Below are positions 46,394 through 56,819 of a stretch of 64,000 nt of DNA, piece after piece. A program made the position numbers and the translations under genes. Origin of the DNA: an uncultured Saprospiraceae bacterium (GTDB lineage Bacteria; Bacteroidota; Bacteroidia; Chitinophagales; Saprospiraceae); assembly GCA_937959275.1 (NCBI GenBank), contig CALGLU010000030.1:50213-114212 (forward strand). Direction: 5' to 3'. Each line of letters starts with the position of its first letter. Position 1 is the first letter of the stretch. The notes beneath the pieces were generated by a model. The model searched no databases. It was not told where the DNA came from and saw only the letters and a list, made by a program, of their open reading frames with translations.

Positions 46394-47557
46394 ATGTTTC
46401 CAGACTTCAACATATTCTCTGTTCCCTTACTGCTCTTAATCATCCAAGGGCTTATTTTGGTCGGTATCTTAATCAAGAAGTCTAAGTCAAAAAAGGATGA
46501 TTCTAGTCTCATTTTAGCCATATTGTTATTCTTGACCTGCTACCATCGCATCAGTTATGCGATTGGATTTATGGGTTGGTATGATACGTTTAGAACCACC
46601 AAGATTAATTATTTTCTAATTTCAATGGGACTGTGCATAGGACCTCTGATCTATCTATATATTAAGTCGATTGGAGAGAAGGGCTTTACATTTGACAGAT
46701 CCAAATGGATTCATTTTTTACCAGCATTGGTTTACATGATATGTAGTATTGGTATTTTCCTATACGATAGTCGGCAGCCAGATTTTCATCAGAGTCAAAA
46801 TGGTATTATAACCCAATGGATACTTGAGAATTTGTCAACTTTTATTACCATTGTTTTCAGCTTACATCTTTTCGTCTATTTGATTTTCTCTTTTAGGCAC
46901 TATTATAAAATTAGATCAAAACTGGAACATCAATTTTCTAATACATATAAGTTTGAATTGCGATGGTTGAGAAACTTCCTTTTTCTATTTGCTTTTCTCT
47001 TTGTATATGACAGTTTGCAATTGATAACGATAAATTTCATTTTTGATCTGCATTGGACCCAAGAATGGTGGTATGAGTTCTTTTCTTTAGTCGTCGTCAT
47101 CTATGTGGGAATAAAAGGATTTTTTACACCGATGGAAGATTTGCCTCTTCTAGAACCAGCATTATTATATACCAATACTCACATAAGCATTAATCCTGAA
47201 GTCTCGTCTATCGACATTCAAAAACAGCTTGCGCCTATTATTAAAATAGTTGAATCCGAAGCGTTATATCTAGATTCAAATTTGACATTGACTAAACTTG
47301 CTAGGAAGGCTAATATTCCCAGCTCTCAATTGTCAATGATTATCAATAAAGGAAAAAGCCAAAACTTTAATGAATTCATCAATGAGTATCGCGTGACTTC
47401 CATAAAAGAAAAACTCATGTCAATTGAATTTGATCATCTGTCAATTTTAGCACTAGCGTTTGACTCTGGATTCAATAGCAAGGCGACATTCAATCGGGTT
47501 TTTAAGAAAATGGACGGTAATTCGCCTTCTTTCTACAGAAAGAGAAGTCAATCATAA
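46394..47557 (+). CDS. Membrane-anchored AraC-family regulator
   Basis: 387 residues. N-terminal half has about seven hydrophobic segments (1-245), then an AraC-type double helix-turn-helix at about 285-385, including LTLTKLARKANIPSSQLSMI and LALAFDSGFNSKATFNRVFK. This layout, a multi-helix membrane sensor fused to an AraC domain, is common in Bacteroidota; the signal is unknown. The S41 peptidase gene lies 140 nt downstream on the same strand and is a possible target. Confidence 0.85.
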   Translation: MFPDFNIFSVPLLLLIIQGLILVGILIKKSKSKKDDSSLILAILLFLTCYHRISYAIGFMGWYDTFRTTKINYFLISMGLCIGPLIYLYIKSIGEKGFTFDRSKWIHFLPALVYMICSIGIFLYDSRQPDFHQSQNGIITQWILENLSTFITIVFSLHLFVYLIFSFRHYYKIRSKLEHQFSNTYKFELRWLRNFLFLFAFLFVYDSLQLITINFIFDLHWTQEWWYEFFSLVVVIYVGIKGFFTPMEDLPLLEPALLYTNTHISINPEVSSIDIQKQLAPIIKIVESEALYLDSNLTLTKLARKANIPSSQLSMIINKGKSQNFNEFINEYRVTSIKEKLMSIEFDHLSILALAFDSGFNSKATFNRVFKKMDGNSPSFYRKRSQS

Positions 47558-47697
47558 TTGACTGGTTATTAGTTTATTAGAAGATTTGAGCCGACTTAAT
47601 TTCTATAATGAGACCTATAAGCTGAATTTGAGACGCTAATCAGGTCTGATTGATCCACCTTTGGCATATTGTTAATCTTCCAATCAAATTCTTTACA

Positions 47698-49143
47698 ATG
47701 AAAAAAGTCCTTTTCCTAATGGTTTTTTTGTTTTTGAACCAATCTAGTTTTAGTCAAGATTTGTTTACTTCTGAAGAACTTCAATCGGATGCAAGGCTAT
47801 TATGGCAAGCGTTAAACGAATTACATCCTGGTTTGTACAGACACATCGACACAGTTTCTTTAGAACGACATTATGAAGAACTGTTGCAAGACTTTTGTGT
47901 TGATCGGACAGAAGTAGAGACGTTTATCCTATTTACAGAATTTGTGACCAAGATTAAATGTGGGCACAGCTATTTAAATCCATTCAATCAAAATAACGAC
48001 ATTATCAAAAATGTTGTGAATAAGAAGGTCTTATTGCCTTTTGGTTTTTCGATTGTAGAAAATCAAATGCTTGTCAATGAATCATTTGAGACATGTGTCG
48101 AAAAACGTGAAGTGATCACCCATATAAACAATATAGAAGTCGGAAATATAATTGATAGTTTGAGTACTTACATCAAAGCTGATGGAGACCGCAAGAGTAA
48201 ACGAGTCAAAGACTTAGAATTGGACTTAGGCGCTAAGTTTAACTATTTTGATTATTATTTTCCAATGATATTTGAGTTTGAAGATAGAATAAAATTGAAG
48301 TTTAAAAGTGGGCTTGAACAGGAAATCAAATTACTCAATAAGAGTGAGCGAAGTCTGGCCTATTCTGCAAGATTTCCTAATGCTAATTTATCTACCTATG
48401 ATGATACGTGGAATTTTGAATTTTTTCAAAACTATGCCTACCTGCAGCTTGGGAATTTTGCCACATGGAAATTGAGTTTTGATTGGGAAGAATATCTAGA
48501 TATTTTTTTTGAAGAATTATCCTTGAGAGAAATTGAAAACTTGGTGATTGACATTAGAGGAAATGAAGGAGGGATGTCGGATGTTTCGGACCATTTGATT
48601 AAAAAAATTGCAAAGAAGGAAGGCGTAACAGTATTTAGAAAACCACATCTTGCTTATAAAAAAGTAAGCGCTAACTTAAAGCCTCATGTATCTACTTGGA
48701 GTAAATGGTTTTATAATACTTCCTTATGGACTAAGAAATTAAATACCACTCATCGAACCATTAAATTTTCAAGTAATAAAGAAAAAAAGATAAAAAGAAA
48801 CAAAGAGGCTTTTTCAGGTCAAACTTATTTGCTCGTCAACGAATCAAATAGTTCGGCCACTTTTATTCTGGCTGAAATCTGTAAAAAGAACAGCTATGCG
48901 ACATTGGTCGGTACTGAAACTGGAGGAACTAAAATGGGCATCACAGGTGGCCAAATCTTTTTCTTGAATTTGCCAAATACAAAAATAGAGATTGATATCC
49001 CTTTGATAGGAAGATACCCAATGACGGAATTACCAGATGAAGGCATTCAGCCAGATATTCTGGTTGCACAAAGTTTAACAGGATACCTCAGTAATACTGA
49101 TGATCAGCTAGCGAAGGTCATTTCGATTATCGAAGGCAATTAA
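47698..49143 (+). CDS. S41-family peptidase, secreted
   Basis: 481 residues from ATG 47698, chosen because a standard signal peptide (MKKVLFLMVFLFLNQSSFSQ) starts there; the upstream ATG at 47650 would bury it. The C-terminal tail-protease core includes NLVIDIRGNEGG and the nucleophile loop NESNSSATFILAE (Ser near 385), then TGGTKMGITGG. No PDZ domain is evident. Substrate unknown; periplasmic. Follows the AraC-type regulator. Confidence 0.82.
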   Translation: MKKVLFLMVFLFLNQSSFSQDLFTSEELQSDARLLWQALNELHPGLYRHIDTVSLERHYEELLQDFCVDRTEVETFILFTEFVTKIKCGHSYLNPFNQNNDIIKNVVNKKVLLPFGFSIVENQMLVNESFETCVEKREVITHINNIEVGNIIDSLSTYIKADGDRKSKRVKDLELDLGAKFNYFDYYFPMIFEFEDRIKLKFKSGLEQEIKLLNKSERSLAYSARFPNANLSTYDDTWNFEFFQNYAYLQLGNFATWKLSFDWEEYLDIFFEELSLREIENLVIDIRGNEGGMSDVSDHLIKKIAKKEGVTVFRKPHLAYKKVSANLKPHVSTWSKWFYNTSLWTKKLNTTHRTIKFSSNKEKKIKRNKEAFSGQTYLLVNESNSSATFILAEICKKNSYATLVGTETGGTKMGITGGQIFFLNLPNTKIEIDIPLIGRYPMTELPDEGIQPDILVAQSLTGYLSNTDDQLAKVISIIEGN

Positions 49144-49367
49144 ATGATTTGATAAAGAGAGGTCGTCCAAAAGATGTTACAATTGATACACTTAGACATA
49201 GAAGCATATCTGAAGAAAAACATCACTAATGAAAAAAAAATGTCTATAAATTAATTAAAAAACTGCCTTTTGAAATCCAGCAATTGAAAAGTAAAAATTA
49301 AAACAAGTCTTTCAAAAAACCATAGCTCTAAGTGAACATCAGATGATTTCACCAGAGTCATTCATGA

Positions 49368-50732
49368 TCAATCCAAAGGCTCTAATCGCACATGATCTAT
49401 CCAAAATTCTCCCGTCTCAATACCCATTTGGAATTTTAAAGAAGCACCATCGGGTACAACTCCTGATCCTGCTGTAAACGTAAACTGAAAATGATTCCAA
49501 AATGGATCGAGGATTAGATCGCGACTAAATATATTTGAAGGTCCTGTGATCCTGAAATTAATAGTCGATCGATGATCTGATTTGATAGCAAAAGCTACCA
49601 GATATTCTTGATCTGGTAGTAAGGTAATATTTTGTTGTTGTACGACTAATCTCCAAGAGTCACCTGTTGAACTATTGGCATCGATATACGCAGATGTTGC
49701 CTTTTCATAGGCCTCTTGAGTTGTGGTTGAGATGGTAGCAGAAATGCCACTTGCTATTGTTGTTTTCCAATCAGTTAAACCATTTTCAAAACTTGGATTT
49801 CGAATTAAATTCGTTTGGCAATCTCTAATTTCAGATACAAAATCCATCGCTTGAATAACTTCAAAGCCTGGTTGCATGGTCACATTATCTTCACCTCTTA
49901 AATATACATTATCAAAGTTTCTAACAGCACCCATCGAGTTAATCGAATCTGCATAATAATAGTTATCCTGTATTGGATCTGCATCCACTTCGGACTGTAC
50001 AAAATTATCGCATTCGGGACAGTCTCTGCAAAATCGATTCTCACAACTGTAGACTTCTATTGTTCCCGTCACTTGGTTCGAACCAGTATTAAACTGAATC
50101 GTATATAGGCCTGGACCAACAATATCAGGATCAAATGAAAAGCTCCCATCGCCCAAATCGGTCACACCAGGACCAGAATAGGTACCAGCATATTGACTGC
50201 CAAAAGACAAGGATTGTAGGTGCCCTTCTGATTCACAAGTACCCATTGCTAAACTCCATGATTGAGATGACTGCTGGCTGGTGTAAGCCTTGATTTCTCC
50301 TAAGCCAAAACAAGGCCCTTGGTAATTAGACACGCCCGTAAATAATAAATATCGAGTCTGCTGACCTTTCAAATTAATACCCCTGTACCCTTCATAAAAC
50401 GATGAGGCAAAGGCTTTTGGGACAGAATATGTGCCAGCAGTTGTCCAATTGACACCATCTTGAGAATAATCTAATTGGAGTTCTTTAAATCCGAAATTTA
50501 GAAAATCAGGGTGATTCATATTCCAAACATGGATATCATAAATAGGATGAATCCCACCCAGATCATACATAATCCAATGACTATCCGGGTTGGCAGAATT
50601 AGGACTCGCAGATAAATCGCAGGACAACCAAGCGTCCGCTATATCTGTACTATGCCTATCCACATAACACTGAGCTTGTATGCCAATACCAATGCATATT
50701 ATCCAGAATATAAAAGTGATTTTAATTTTCAT
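49368..50732 (-). CDS. Secreted discoidin (F5/8 type C) and CBM-like protein
   Basis: 454 residues with signal peptide (1-20, ending GIQAQ). An F5/8 type C-like sandwich (about 22-150), an Ig-like stretch with a Cys-rich turn (CENRFCRDCPECDN), a beta-rich spacer (RGEDNVTMQPGFEVIQAMDF), and a C-terminal CBM4/9-like sandwich (about 300-450, NPSFENGLTDW to GEFWIDHVRL). No catalytic domain and no T9SS sorting domain. Last of three genes, 10 nt after the DUF1501 gene. Confidence 0.7.
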   Translation of the reverse strand: MKIKITFIFWIICIGIGIQAQCYVDRHSTDIADAWLSCDLSASPNSANPDSHWIMYDLGGIHPIYDIHVWNMNHPDFLNFGFKELQLDYSQDGVNWTTAGTYSVPKAFASSFYEGYRGINLKGQQTRYLLFTGVSNYQGPCFGLGEIKAYTSQQSSQSWSLAMGTCESEGHLQSLSFGSQYAGTYSGPGVTDLGDGSFSFDPDIVGPGLYTIQFNTGSNQVTGTIEVYSCENRFCRDCPECDNFVQSEVDADPIQDNYYYADSINSMGAVRNFDNVYLRGEDNVTMQPGFEVIQAMDFVSEIRDCQTNLIRNPSFENGLTDWKTTIASGISATISTTTQEAYEKATSAYIDANSSTGDSWRLVVQQQNITLLPDQEYLVAFAIKSDHRSTINFRITGPSNIFSRDLILDPFWNHFQFTFTAGSGVVPDGASLKFQMGIETGEFWIDHVRLEPLD

Positions 50733-50742
50733 TGTCTACTTT

Positions 50743-52170
50743 TTAATTGGTATAAGGTTTTAGGAAGCCAACAGGATGCTTATCAGTTAAGTAAGAATAG
50801 AACTGCCCAATGTTTGGAAAGACATACTCTAAGTCTACAGCAGGTACGCCAAACCATCTTGCTATTTCTCCAAAATAGGCATCTGTCGAAATCTGCGGTA
50901 TCAGCCTACCTCTTGGCTCAGCATTGATGAGATTTAGATTGGATAAGTCCAATGATGGAAATTGGCCATGGACCAAACCTCCATTAATTAAATTCTGTCC
51001 TCCCATCACATACACATTGCCTCCCCAGGCATGATCTGTACCAGAAGCATTACTGGAAATTGTCCTTCCAAACTCTGACATCTGTGCCGTTAATACACAA
51101 TCTTGCATCCCTATTTGCTCTAGTGCATCTTGAAAATTATGCAGATCATTATCGACATATCTCAATAAATCATCGTGTGCACCATCTTGATTTTGATGTG
51201 TATCCCAACCACCGATTCCAACATAAAATATTTGTCTGACAAAGCCCATTTCCTGTCTCACAGAAATCACTTTTGCTATCATCTCCAATGTTTGTCCTAA
51301 ATCAGAACTGGTGAACTGCGAAAATGTAGCGGCACTAGCTATAGCAGCTTGAAAATCTGCATGTGCATCCCTAGAACTTCTAATGACGTCCACGTATGTC
51401 TGTTTAAACATATCGGCATACGTCTCTTCGACCATACTTTTCACAGCTGTAGATCTTGCTACATCATACTGGGTGCTAGAATTAAAATTATAACCAGTGA
51501 TCCCTCTGCTACCTGAACTGTTATTGATGGCATATTCAACAACGGTATTTCCTGTTTGAAAAATATTCCTGCCTGCTAGCGAAACACACATACTCAAATT
51601 CTCGGCAGAGTTTTGATCATTAATTAAATCTGCCACTCTACCACCCCATCCAATCAAGGCTCTCTGATTAGGAATACTGGTTTGCCATTGCTCTTGTTGA
51701 TCTGAGTGAGAATAAAGTCCAAGAGGTAAATAATTATTTGATGTATAATCTGACAGACTGGTTGGTCTTACCAAGGTGCCAACGTTGGCAATAAAAGCTG
51801 CCTTCTGCGTATTAAATAAAGTCTGCAGATTATCCAACTCCGGATGTAAGCCATACAATCTGCCATTCGAGTCAGGTGATGTTAGATTCAGGGGTAAGAG
51901 TTGTGATGAATTTAAAGCTATCGCTCCACGTGAATTGTAATATTCATTAAAGTTGACCGTATCCCTAGGGATTATGGTATTGAATGAATCATTGCCGCCT
52001 AATTTAAATAGGACCACAAGCGCTTTATATGAGTCAGACCCAACTGAACTATTTGAAATTGCAGCCGCATTCATAGCTTTTAGGTTGAGCAGGGTATTGG
52101 CAAATGATAGAGACCCCAATCCAGCGCAACTAGCTTGGCCTAAAAAACGTCTTCTCGAAATATTCTTCAT
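50743..52170 (-). CDS. DUF1501 protein, Tat-exported
   Basis: 475 residues. Tat signal SRRRFLGQAS, then the DUF1501 core in the alkaline-phosphatase/sulfatase-like superfamily: LFKLGGNDSFNTIIP, SHSDQQEQWQTS, GGWDTHQNQDG, SEFGRT and DHAWGGNVYVMGG. These His/Asp positions resemble metal ligands, but the substrate is unknown. It lies 6 nt after the DUF1800 gene; the two families occur as neighbours across Bacteroidota and Planctomycetota. Confidence 0.88.
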   Translation of the reverse strand: MKNISRRRFLGQASCAGLGSLSFANTLLNLKAMNAAAISNSSVGSDSYKALVVLFKLGGNDSFNTIIPRDTVNFNEYYNSRGAIALNSSQLLPLNLTSPDSNGRLYGLHPELDNLQTLFNTQKAAFIANVGTLVRPTSLSDYTSNNYLPLGLYSHSDQQEQWQTSIPNQRALIGWGGRVADLINDQNSAENLSMCVSLAGRNIFQTGNTVVEYAINNSSGSRGITGYNFNSSTQYDVARSTAVKSMVEETYADMFKQTYVDVIRSSRDAHADFQAAIASAATFSQFTSSDLGQTLEMIAKVISVRQEMGFVRQIFYVGIGGWDTHQNQDGAHDDLLRYVDNDLHNFQDALEQIGMQDCVLTAQMSEFGRTISSNASGTDHAWGGNVYVMGGQNLINGGLVHGQFPSLDLSNLNLINAEPRGRLIPQISTDAYFGEIARWFGVPAVDLEYVFPNIGQFYSYLTDKHPVGFLKPYTN

Positions 52171-52176
52171 CTCATG

Positions 52177-54027
52177 CTATCTAAGAATTGTATAATCTGG
52201 TGAAATAAGTGTGAGGTAGGTCGCTAATGATATCCTGTCCTTGGAGATAGTAGAAAGATAGCCTGGTGCTAAAATAGCATCTGCTGCATCACGAATTAAT
52301 TGTCTTGTATCATCTGACATTGTACCAACCGTAAGGTGCCGATCTAGCCAATTGATGTAGGCTTCGGTATCATGAGTATATGGCAGAAATGAATCCTTAT
52401 CCCAGTACACATATTGGTCATCCCAACTGAGTTCTGATATCCTAAATACTCTGCTATTTTCACCATTATGATCCCTTGACCAAGTATTGGCATAATTGAT
52501 ATAACCCACACTTGTCTGTTGCGTCAAAATCGAGAACTCAGGCGCTACTAATCCGGCATCTTGTATTAGACCCTTTGGTCCATCATTGCATTTAAAGAAA
52601 TTAAAAACAGACGGAGCTTTGAGCACGCCTTGCTTAGTGGCTGCATGAAAAAATCCATCTGAATTCCAGAAATAGTTATCCTGATCTCTCTCCAATGTAA
52701 TCATCCGTGCAAAATGAGAATGCATAAACATGGGTTCTTTTAATCGTCCATTTTTATCATTCAATTGGTAAGCACAATTTCTAGCCTCCTCGTCCATCAG
52801 AATCGCTTTTACCACGGTTTTCATATCTCCTTTTACACCATTGCCATTATTGTTAAAAACACTTACTACTCGTGTCACGTATGCAGGAGATGGATTAGAC
52901 TTAACCAACCGTTGGATTAAGCGATAACAAACAAAGGGAGCTACATTATGGTGTGCCATAATATTATCAATTGCTGCATCAAGATCTTCAAGGCCCGTAT
53001 TTGAAGCTGATGTCAATTGTCCGTTTAGCAAATTCTTTATACCTGGTTCATGAGCACTATCAAACATCAACATCGGCGTCGTAAAATCAGCGTAATTAAT
53101 GGAGACTCCGAATGCGGGACCCGAGACTGAAGCAGGCGGATTAGATGCAGGCCAAAGAGCACCCCACGACAGACCAGTAAAAATTTTAGAAAATTCGCCT
53201 ACAGTATAATTATCATATGTAGGTACAGGATTGCCATTCACAAGAACTGCTGTACCATCATTATTTAATTCGACTAAGCCAATAGAAAACAGTTGTAATA
53301 TCTCTCTAGCAAAGTTTTCATCTGGATAAATATTAGCAGCAACATCAGTCTTAGGATTGTTTGCATGAGTTAAATAATATCCCATCGCTGGATGCCGACT
53401 CACATCATATAATAAATCACGATAGTTACCAAATGCATGTTGTAGAAGCAAATCATAATAATCTGCTAGTCCTTCACCGTTTTGTCCCAACCGACTATTA
53501 CGAGAGATGACCAAAATTTCAGATAAGGCCATAGCGACTTTGTGTCGTAGTAAATCGTCATTTTTCATATTTGTATCCCACCAGGCATGAGAGAATACAT
53601 TCTCATTCAATCGATCACGATCACAATTACTGCCTCCTCCTGCGATGCAACTATCTCGAGAGATCTGACCAACTTGGTATAACACAGGTAAAACAGATGA
53701 TATCGGCTTTTGAAACTGATCATCAACCCAACTATCCATCCCTATGCTTAACACGTCTTGGATATGTATCTCGTTAAATCCAACAGTCGCTTGCATTAAA
53801 AACCGACCAGCTTCATAATAATCTGCATCAAATCCTGACCCATTTATAGTGTTGATAGGCGAAGGATCAGTCGCCCAAACAGGATCAGTCATATGGCTGC
53901 TGGCTGTGACTGTCATGCCTGACGTATTACCTCCTCCAAAATATGCTGGTGTCTGGGCAGTCAAATAGAAAGGCATTATAAGGATGCCAATACAATAAAG
54001 ACTATACTTATAATTTATTGGAGCCAT
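52177..54027 (-). CDS. DUF1800 protein, secreted
   Basis: 616 residues with signal peptide (about 1-24, ending LTAQT). DUF1800 hallmarks: AGRFLMQATVGFN, KVAMALSEILVIS, NFAREILQLFSIGL, and GVLKAPSVFNFF near the end. Function unknown. It heads the three-gene unit with DUF1501 and the discoidin protein, all exported, suggesting one extracytoplasmic assembly or polymer-processing system. Confidence 0.88.
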   Translation of the reverse strand: MAPINYKYSLYCIGILIMPFYLTAQTPAYFGGGNTSGMTVTASSHMTDPVWATDPSPINTINGSGFDADYYEAGRFLMQATVGFNEIHIQDVLSIGMDSWVDDQFQKPISSVLPVLYQVGQISRDSCIAGGGSNCDRDRLNENVFSHAWWDTNMKNDDLLRHKVAMALSEILVISRNSRLGQNGEGLADYYDLLLQHAFGNYRDLLYDVSRHPAMGYYLTHANNPKTDVAANIYPDENFAREILQLFSIGLVELNNDGTAVLVNGNPVPTYDNYTVGEFSKIFTGLSWGALWPASNPPASVSGPAFGVSINYADFTTPMLMFDSAHEPGIKNLLNGQLTSASNTGLEDLDAAIDNIMAHHNVAPFVCYRLIQRLVKSNPSPAYVTRVVSVFNNNGNGVKGDMKTVVKAILMDEEARNCAYQLNDKNGRLKEPMFMHSHFARMITLERDQDNYFWNSDGFFHAATKQGVLKAPSVFNFFKCNDGPKGLIQDAGLVAPEFSILTQQTSVGYINYANTWSRDHNGENSRVFRISELSWDDQYVYWDKDSFLPYTHDTEAYINWLDRHLTVGTMSDDTRQLIRDAADAILAPGYLSTISKDRISLATYLTLISPDYTILR

Positions 54028-54197
54028 GCTTGCACGTTTATGTCTAAATAGAAGAATGTCCTGTATTACATGTGATTGAAATTCAGGATTTTATTGTTGA
54101 ATAAATATTAATTTGAAGCTAAATATAAAGAGCCGATGATTTTTGTAGCCTATGGTATACCCTAATTATAATGACAAAACAGTCACAAACTAAAATC

Positions 54198-54224
54198 GCG
54201 GCTCAAACATTCCATTCGAGCCGC
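54198..54224 (-). terminator. Hairpin after the SulP gene
   Basis: GCGGCTC at 54198-54204 pairs with GAGCCGC at 54218-54224, loop 13 nt; on the minus strand GATTTTAGTTTG follows. It lies 43 nt beyond the SulP stop and is its likely terminator. Confidence 0.6.
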
Positions 54225-54266
54225 AATTCTAGCCTTAACATTTGTATTTAATTCAGTGGTTGTCCT

Positions 54267-56171
54267 TTAAACAAGTTTTTCATAATCGACACCTGGAGAA
54301 GAAAACTTACCTGCGTCAACGTTTGCTTTGATCCACTCTGCGCAAGATTTAAAATCTTCAAAAACAAGGTCATTAGGAACAAGTTCTGGAATGATACCAA
54401 TCCGCTTTAATAGAAAGCTGGGCTGATCTTTAAGTCCAACAAAAGCCGTCTTGACATTTTTATTGCCCAAATCAATGAGTGCATCTTCCATAGCAAATAA
54501 TCCTGATTGATCGATATAGGGTACTCTATCCATACGAATAATCACATGAGAAGCCGTTGAAGGAATTTGGTTAATTAGGTCTTGAAAGTCATTGGTAAAA
54601 CCGAAAAACAGTGGGCCATTTAAGTGCTTGATATAGACCTCTTCACTAAAGTTTTCTGGTAGTGCGACTTCATCAGTCCAAAATTTTGCAGACTCAGTTT
54701 CGTCTTTCAATTTTTTAATCTCAGATTCGCCAGCTGTGATATCAGACATTTTCTTCATAAAGATCAAAGCTGCAATGACCATACCTACACCTACGGCATA
54801 TACTAGATTCCAAACAACAGACAAGACTAATACGATCATCATCACAGCGATTTCTGAGCGCTCCATATTTGGCAGGGCTTTCAGTCCTTTATAGTCCATG
54901 ACACCTATACCGACAGTGATTAAAATACCGGCAAGAACTGCTGCTGGGATTTGTGAAGCAATCGGTCCTAGTGCTAAAAGAATAAACAAAAGCAACACAC
55001 CAGCAATCATACCTGACAAGCGCGTTTTACCACCTGCTTGTATATTGACAACTGTTCTGATCGTCGCACCTGCACCTGGTATTCCTCCGAATAATGCCGC
55101 TATACTATTACCAATGCCTTGGCCTATCAATTCTTTATTAGGCTTGTGCTTTGTCTTTGTCATATTATCAGCTACAATAGAAGTCAGTAATGAATCTATG
55201 GCCCCTAGCAAGGCAAGTGAAAACGCTGTAAAAATATAGGGGGTAATCGAGGCAAGACTAAATTGTGAAAATATTTCTGAACGAAAAACTGGAAATCCAG
55301 CGGGTATTTTTGGAATTGGTCGATAATTGATCGTCCCTTGCATTTGCAGAAAATAGGCAACACCTGATACGACCAACAGGGCAACAAGTGCACTCGGAAT
55401 CGCAGTCGTAATCCGCTTAAATCCATATATGATAAAAATGGTAATCAACGCTAGCAACAATTCTGTTAAGTCTATATTTTTTATTGCATTTCCCATTACC
55501 TTAACTGCACCAATAACACCAGAGGCATGTTTCGAAGCAAGCGTCTCAGCTTCTAGCTTAATATCTGCTGGAGTGATCTGTTTAGCTCGACGCACTGTCT
55601 CTTCAAAATGATCCAATACAAGAATGCCTTCACCTGCTTCTTCTCTCAATATTTTCTCCAATAGCACCTCTTGCGCTTCGGGCATAAACCGATCGACTAA
55701 TACCGCGTCTTCTTTTGGATAATAGCCAAAGAAAGGCAAGAGTTGGGTAACTAATATGATGACCCCAATAGCAGTCATAAACCCTGACACGACTGGATAA
55801 GGCATATATCGTATATACTTACCAACGCCGATAATACCGAGAAGGATTAGAATGATACCAGCCATTAAAAATACAGATAGAATAGCTGGCAAAGCTTGTT
55901 GAATATCCCCATTATTTTGCTGAACAATACCAGCTATAATGACCATACTCACAGCTGTCATTGGTGCCGTAGGTCCTGAAATCTGAGTATCAGTGCCACC
56001 AAAAAGAGCAGCAAAAAAGGCAATTATGATCGCACCATATAATCCAGCATCAGGTCCTAATCCTGAACTTAAACCAAATGCAAGTGCTAGAGGCAAGGCC
56101 ACAATTCCTGCAGTGATTCCACCTAAAAGATCACCCTTGAAGTGAGAAAAATCAAACATCGACGTCTTCAT
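54267..56171 (-). CDS. SulP-family anion transporter with STAS domain
   Basis: 634 residues: membrane domain about 10-470 with the SulP start GDLLGGITAGIVALPLALAF and IPGAGATIRTV, and a C-terminal STAS domain about 500-620 (IRMDRVPYIDQSGLFAMEDA). A polar stretch of about 70 residues (150-220) interrupts the membrane domain between helices. The family moves sulfate, bicarbonate or other anions; bicarbonate is common in marine bacteria but cannot be read from sequence. A small ORF precedes it by 9 nt. Confidence 0.9.
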   Translation of the reverse strand: MKTSMFDFSHFKGDLLGGITAGIVALPLALAFGLSSGLGPDAGLYGAIIIAFFAALFGGTDTQISGPTAPMTAVSMVIIAGIVQQNNGDIQQALPAILSVFLMAGIILILLGIIGVGKYIRYMPYPVVSGFMTAIGVIILVTQLLPFFGYYPKEDAVLVDRFMPEAQEVLLEKILREEAGEGILVLDHFEETVRRAKQITPADIKLEAETLASKHASGVIGAVKVMGNAIKNIDLTELLLALITIFIIYGFKRITTAIPSALVALLVVSGVAYFLQMQGTINYRPIPKIPAGFPVFRSEIFSQFSLASITPYIFTAFSLALLGAIDSLLTSIVADNMTKTKHKPNKELIGQGIGNSIAALFGGIPGAGATIRTVVNIQAGGKTRLSGMIAGVLLLFILLALGPIASQIPAAVLAGILITVGIGVMDYKGLKALPNMERSEIAVMMIVLVLSVVWNLVYAVGVGMVIAALIFMKKMSDITAGESEIKKLKDETESAKFWTDEVALPENFSEEVYIKHLNGPLFFGFTNDFQDLINQIPSTASHVIIRMDRVPYIDQSGLFAMEDALIDLGNKNVKTAFVGLKDQPSFLLKRIGIIPELVPNDLVFEDFKSCAEWIKANVDAGKFSSPGVDYEKLV

Positions 56172-56180
56172 CTTTTATTT

Positions 56181-56432
56181 TTAATTCGTTATAGTAATGT
56201 TTCTCTTCCGTATACGAATGAGACTTTGTATATGAAATTTATTTTTGATGTACAGGTCCAACCAAACCATTGCTTTGTTTAGTTCAGGGATAGATTGCCG
56301 TTCATATTGTTTTGTATGGCTTACTAAATTGACATTCACGAAACCTAGTGTTTTTTGTGTCTTCGTTAGACTATCTTTTACACCGATTCGTTTTGAGTGC
56401 GATTGAAAAACTTCCTCAGTTGAAAGTGCCAT
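56181..56432 (-). CDS. Hypothetical 83-aa basic protein before SulP
   Basis: No recognised family. MALSTEEVFQSHSKRIGVKD start and basic, mostly polar sequence. Placed 9 nt before the SulP start on the same strand, so it is probably expressed with it if real. Confidence 0.4.
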   Translation of the reverse strand: MALSTEEVFQSHSKRIGVKDSLTKTQKTLGFVNVNLVSHTKQYERQSIPELNKAMVWLDLYIKNKFHIQSLIRIRKRNITITN

Positions 56433-56516
56433 GTATTAAAAACGTTTAGTATAAATTCTGTTGAATAAATAGATAAGGAAGAATCTATAATTTGATTCTA
56501 AAAGGGAAATGAGGAA

Positions 56517-56819
56517 TTACACTCGGGGTGGTTGATCTATTGTCCCAAACACATTTTTATTATCAGACAACTGGAAGTGTGTATCCATTAAAGAGGCGCT
56601 AGTTGTTGAATAACTGTATCGGAAAGACGCCGAATCTTCATCTTGATCGAAGCTCGTCATCTCTTCTGCACAATCATCTTTACTTTCTTCTTCGATTTCT
56701 ATGACTTCGAAAACCTCAAGGCTGATTGATTGATCACTTGTAAACATAAGCGGGCTACTTATTGCTCCAAAAATCGAAACAATTGCAAAAACAATGATAT
56801 GTCTATTAAAAGCTTGCAT
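56517..56819 (-). CDS. Hypothetical 100-aa protein with N-terminal hydrophobic segment
   Basis: One hydrophobic stretch (9-27) followed by an acidic segment (EVIEIEEESKDDCAEE). Probably membrane-anchored or exported. No family recognised; 84 nt before the next minus-strand ORF. Confidence 0.45.
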   Translation of the reverse strand: MQAFNRHIIVFAIVSIFGAISSPLMFTSDQSISLEVFEVIEIEEESKDDCAEEMTSFDQDEDSASFRYSYSTTSASLMDTHFQLSDNKNVFGTIDQPPRV

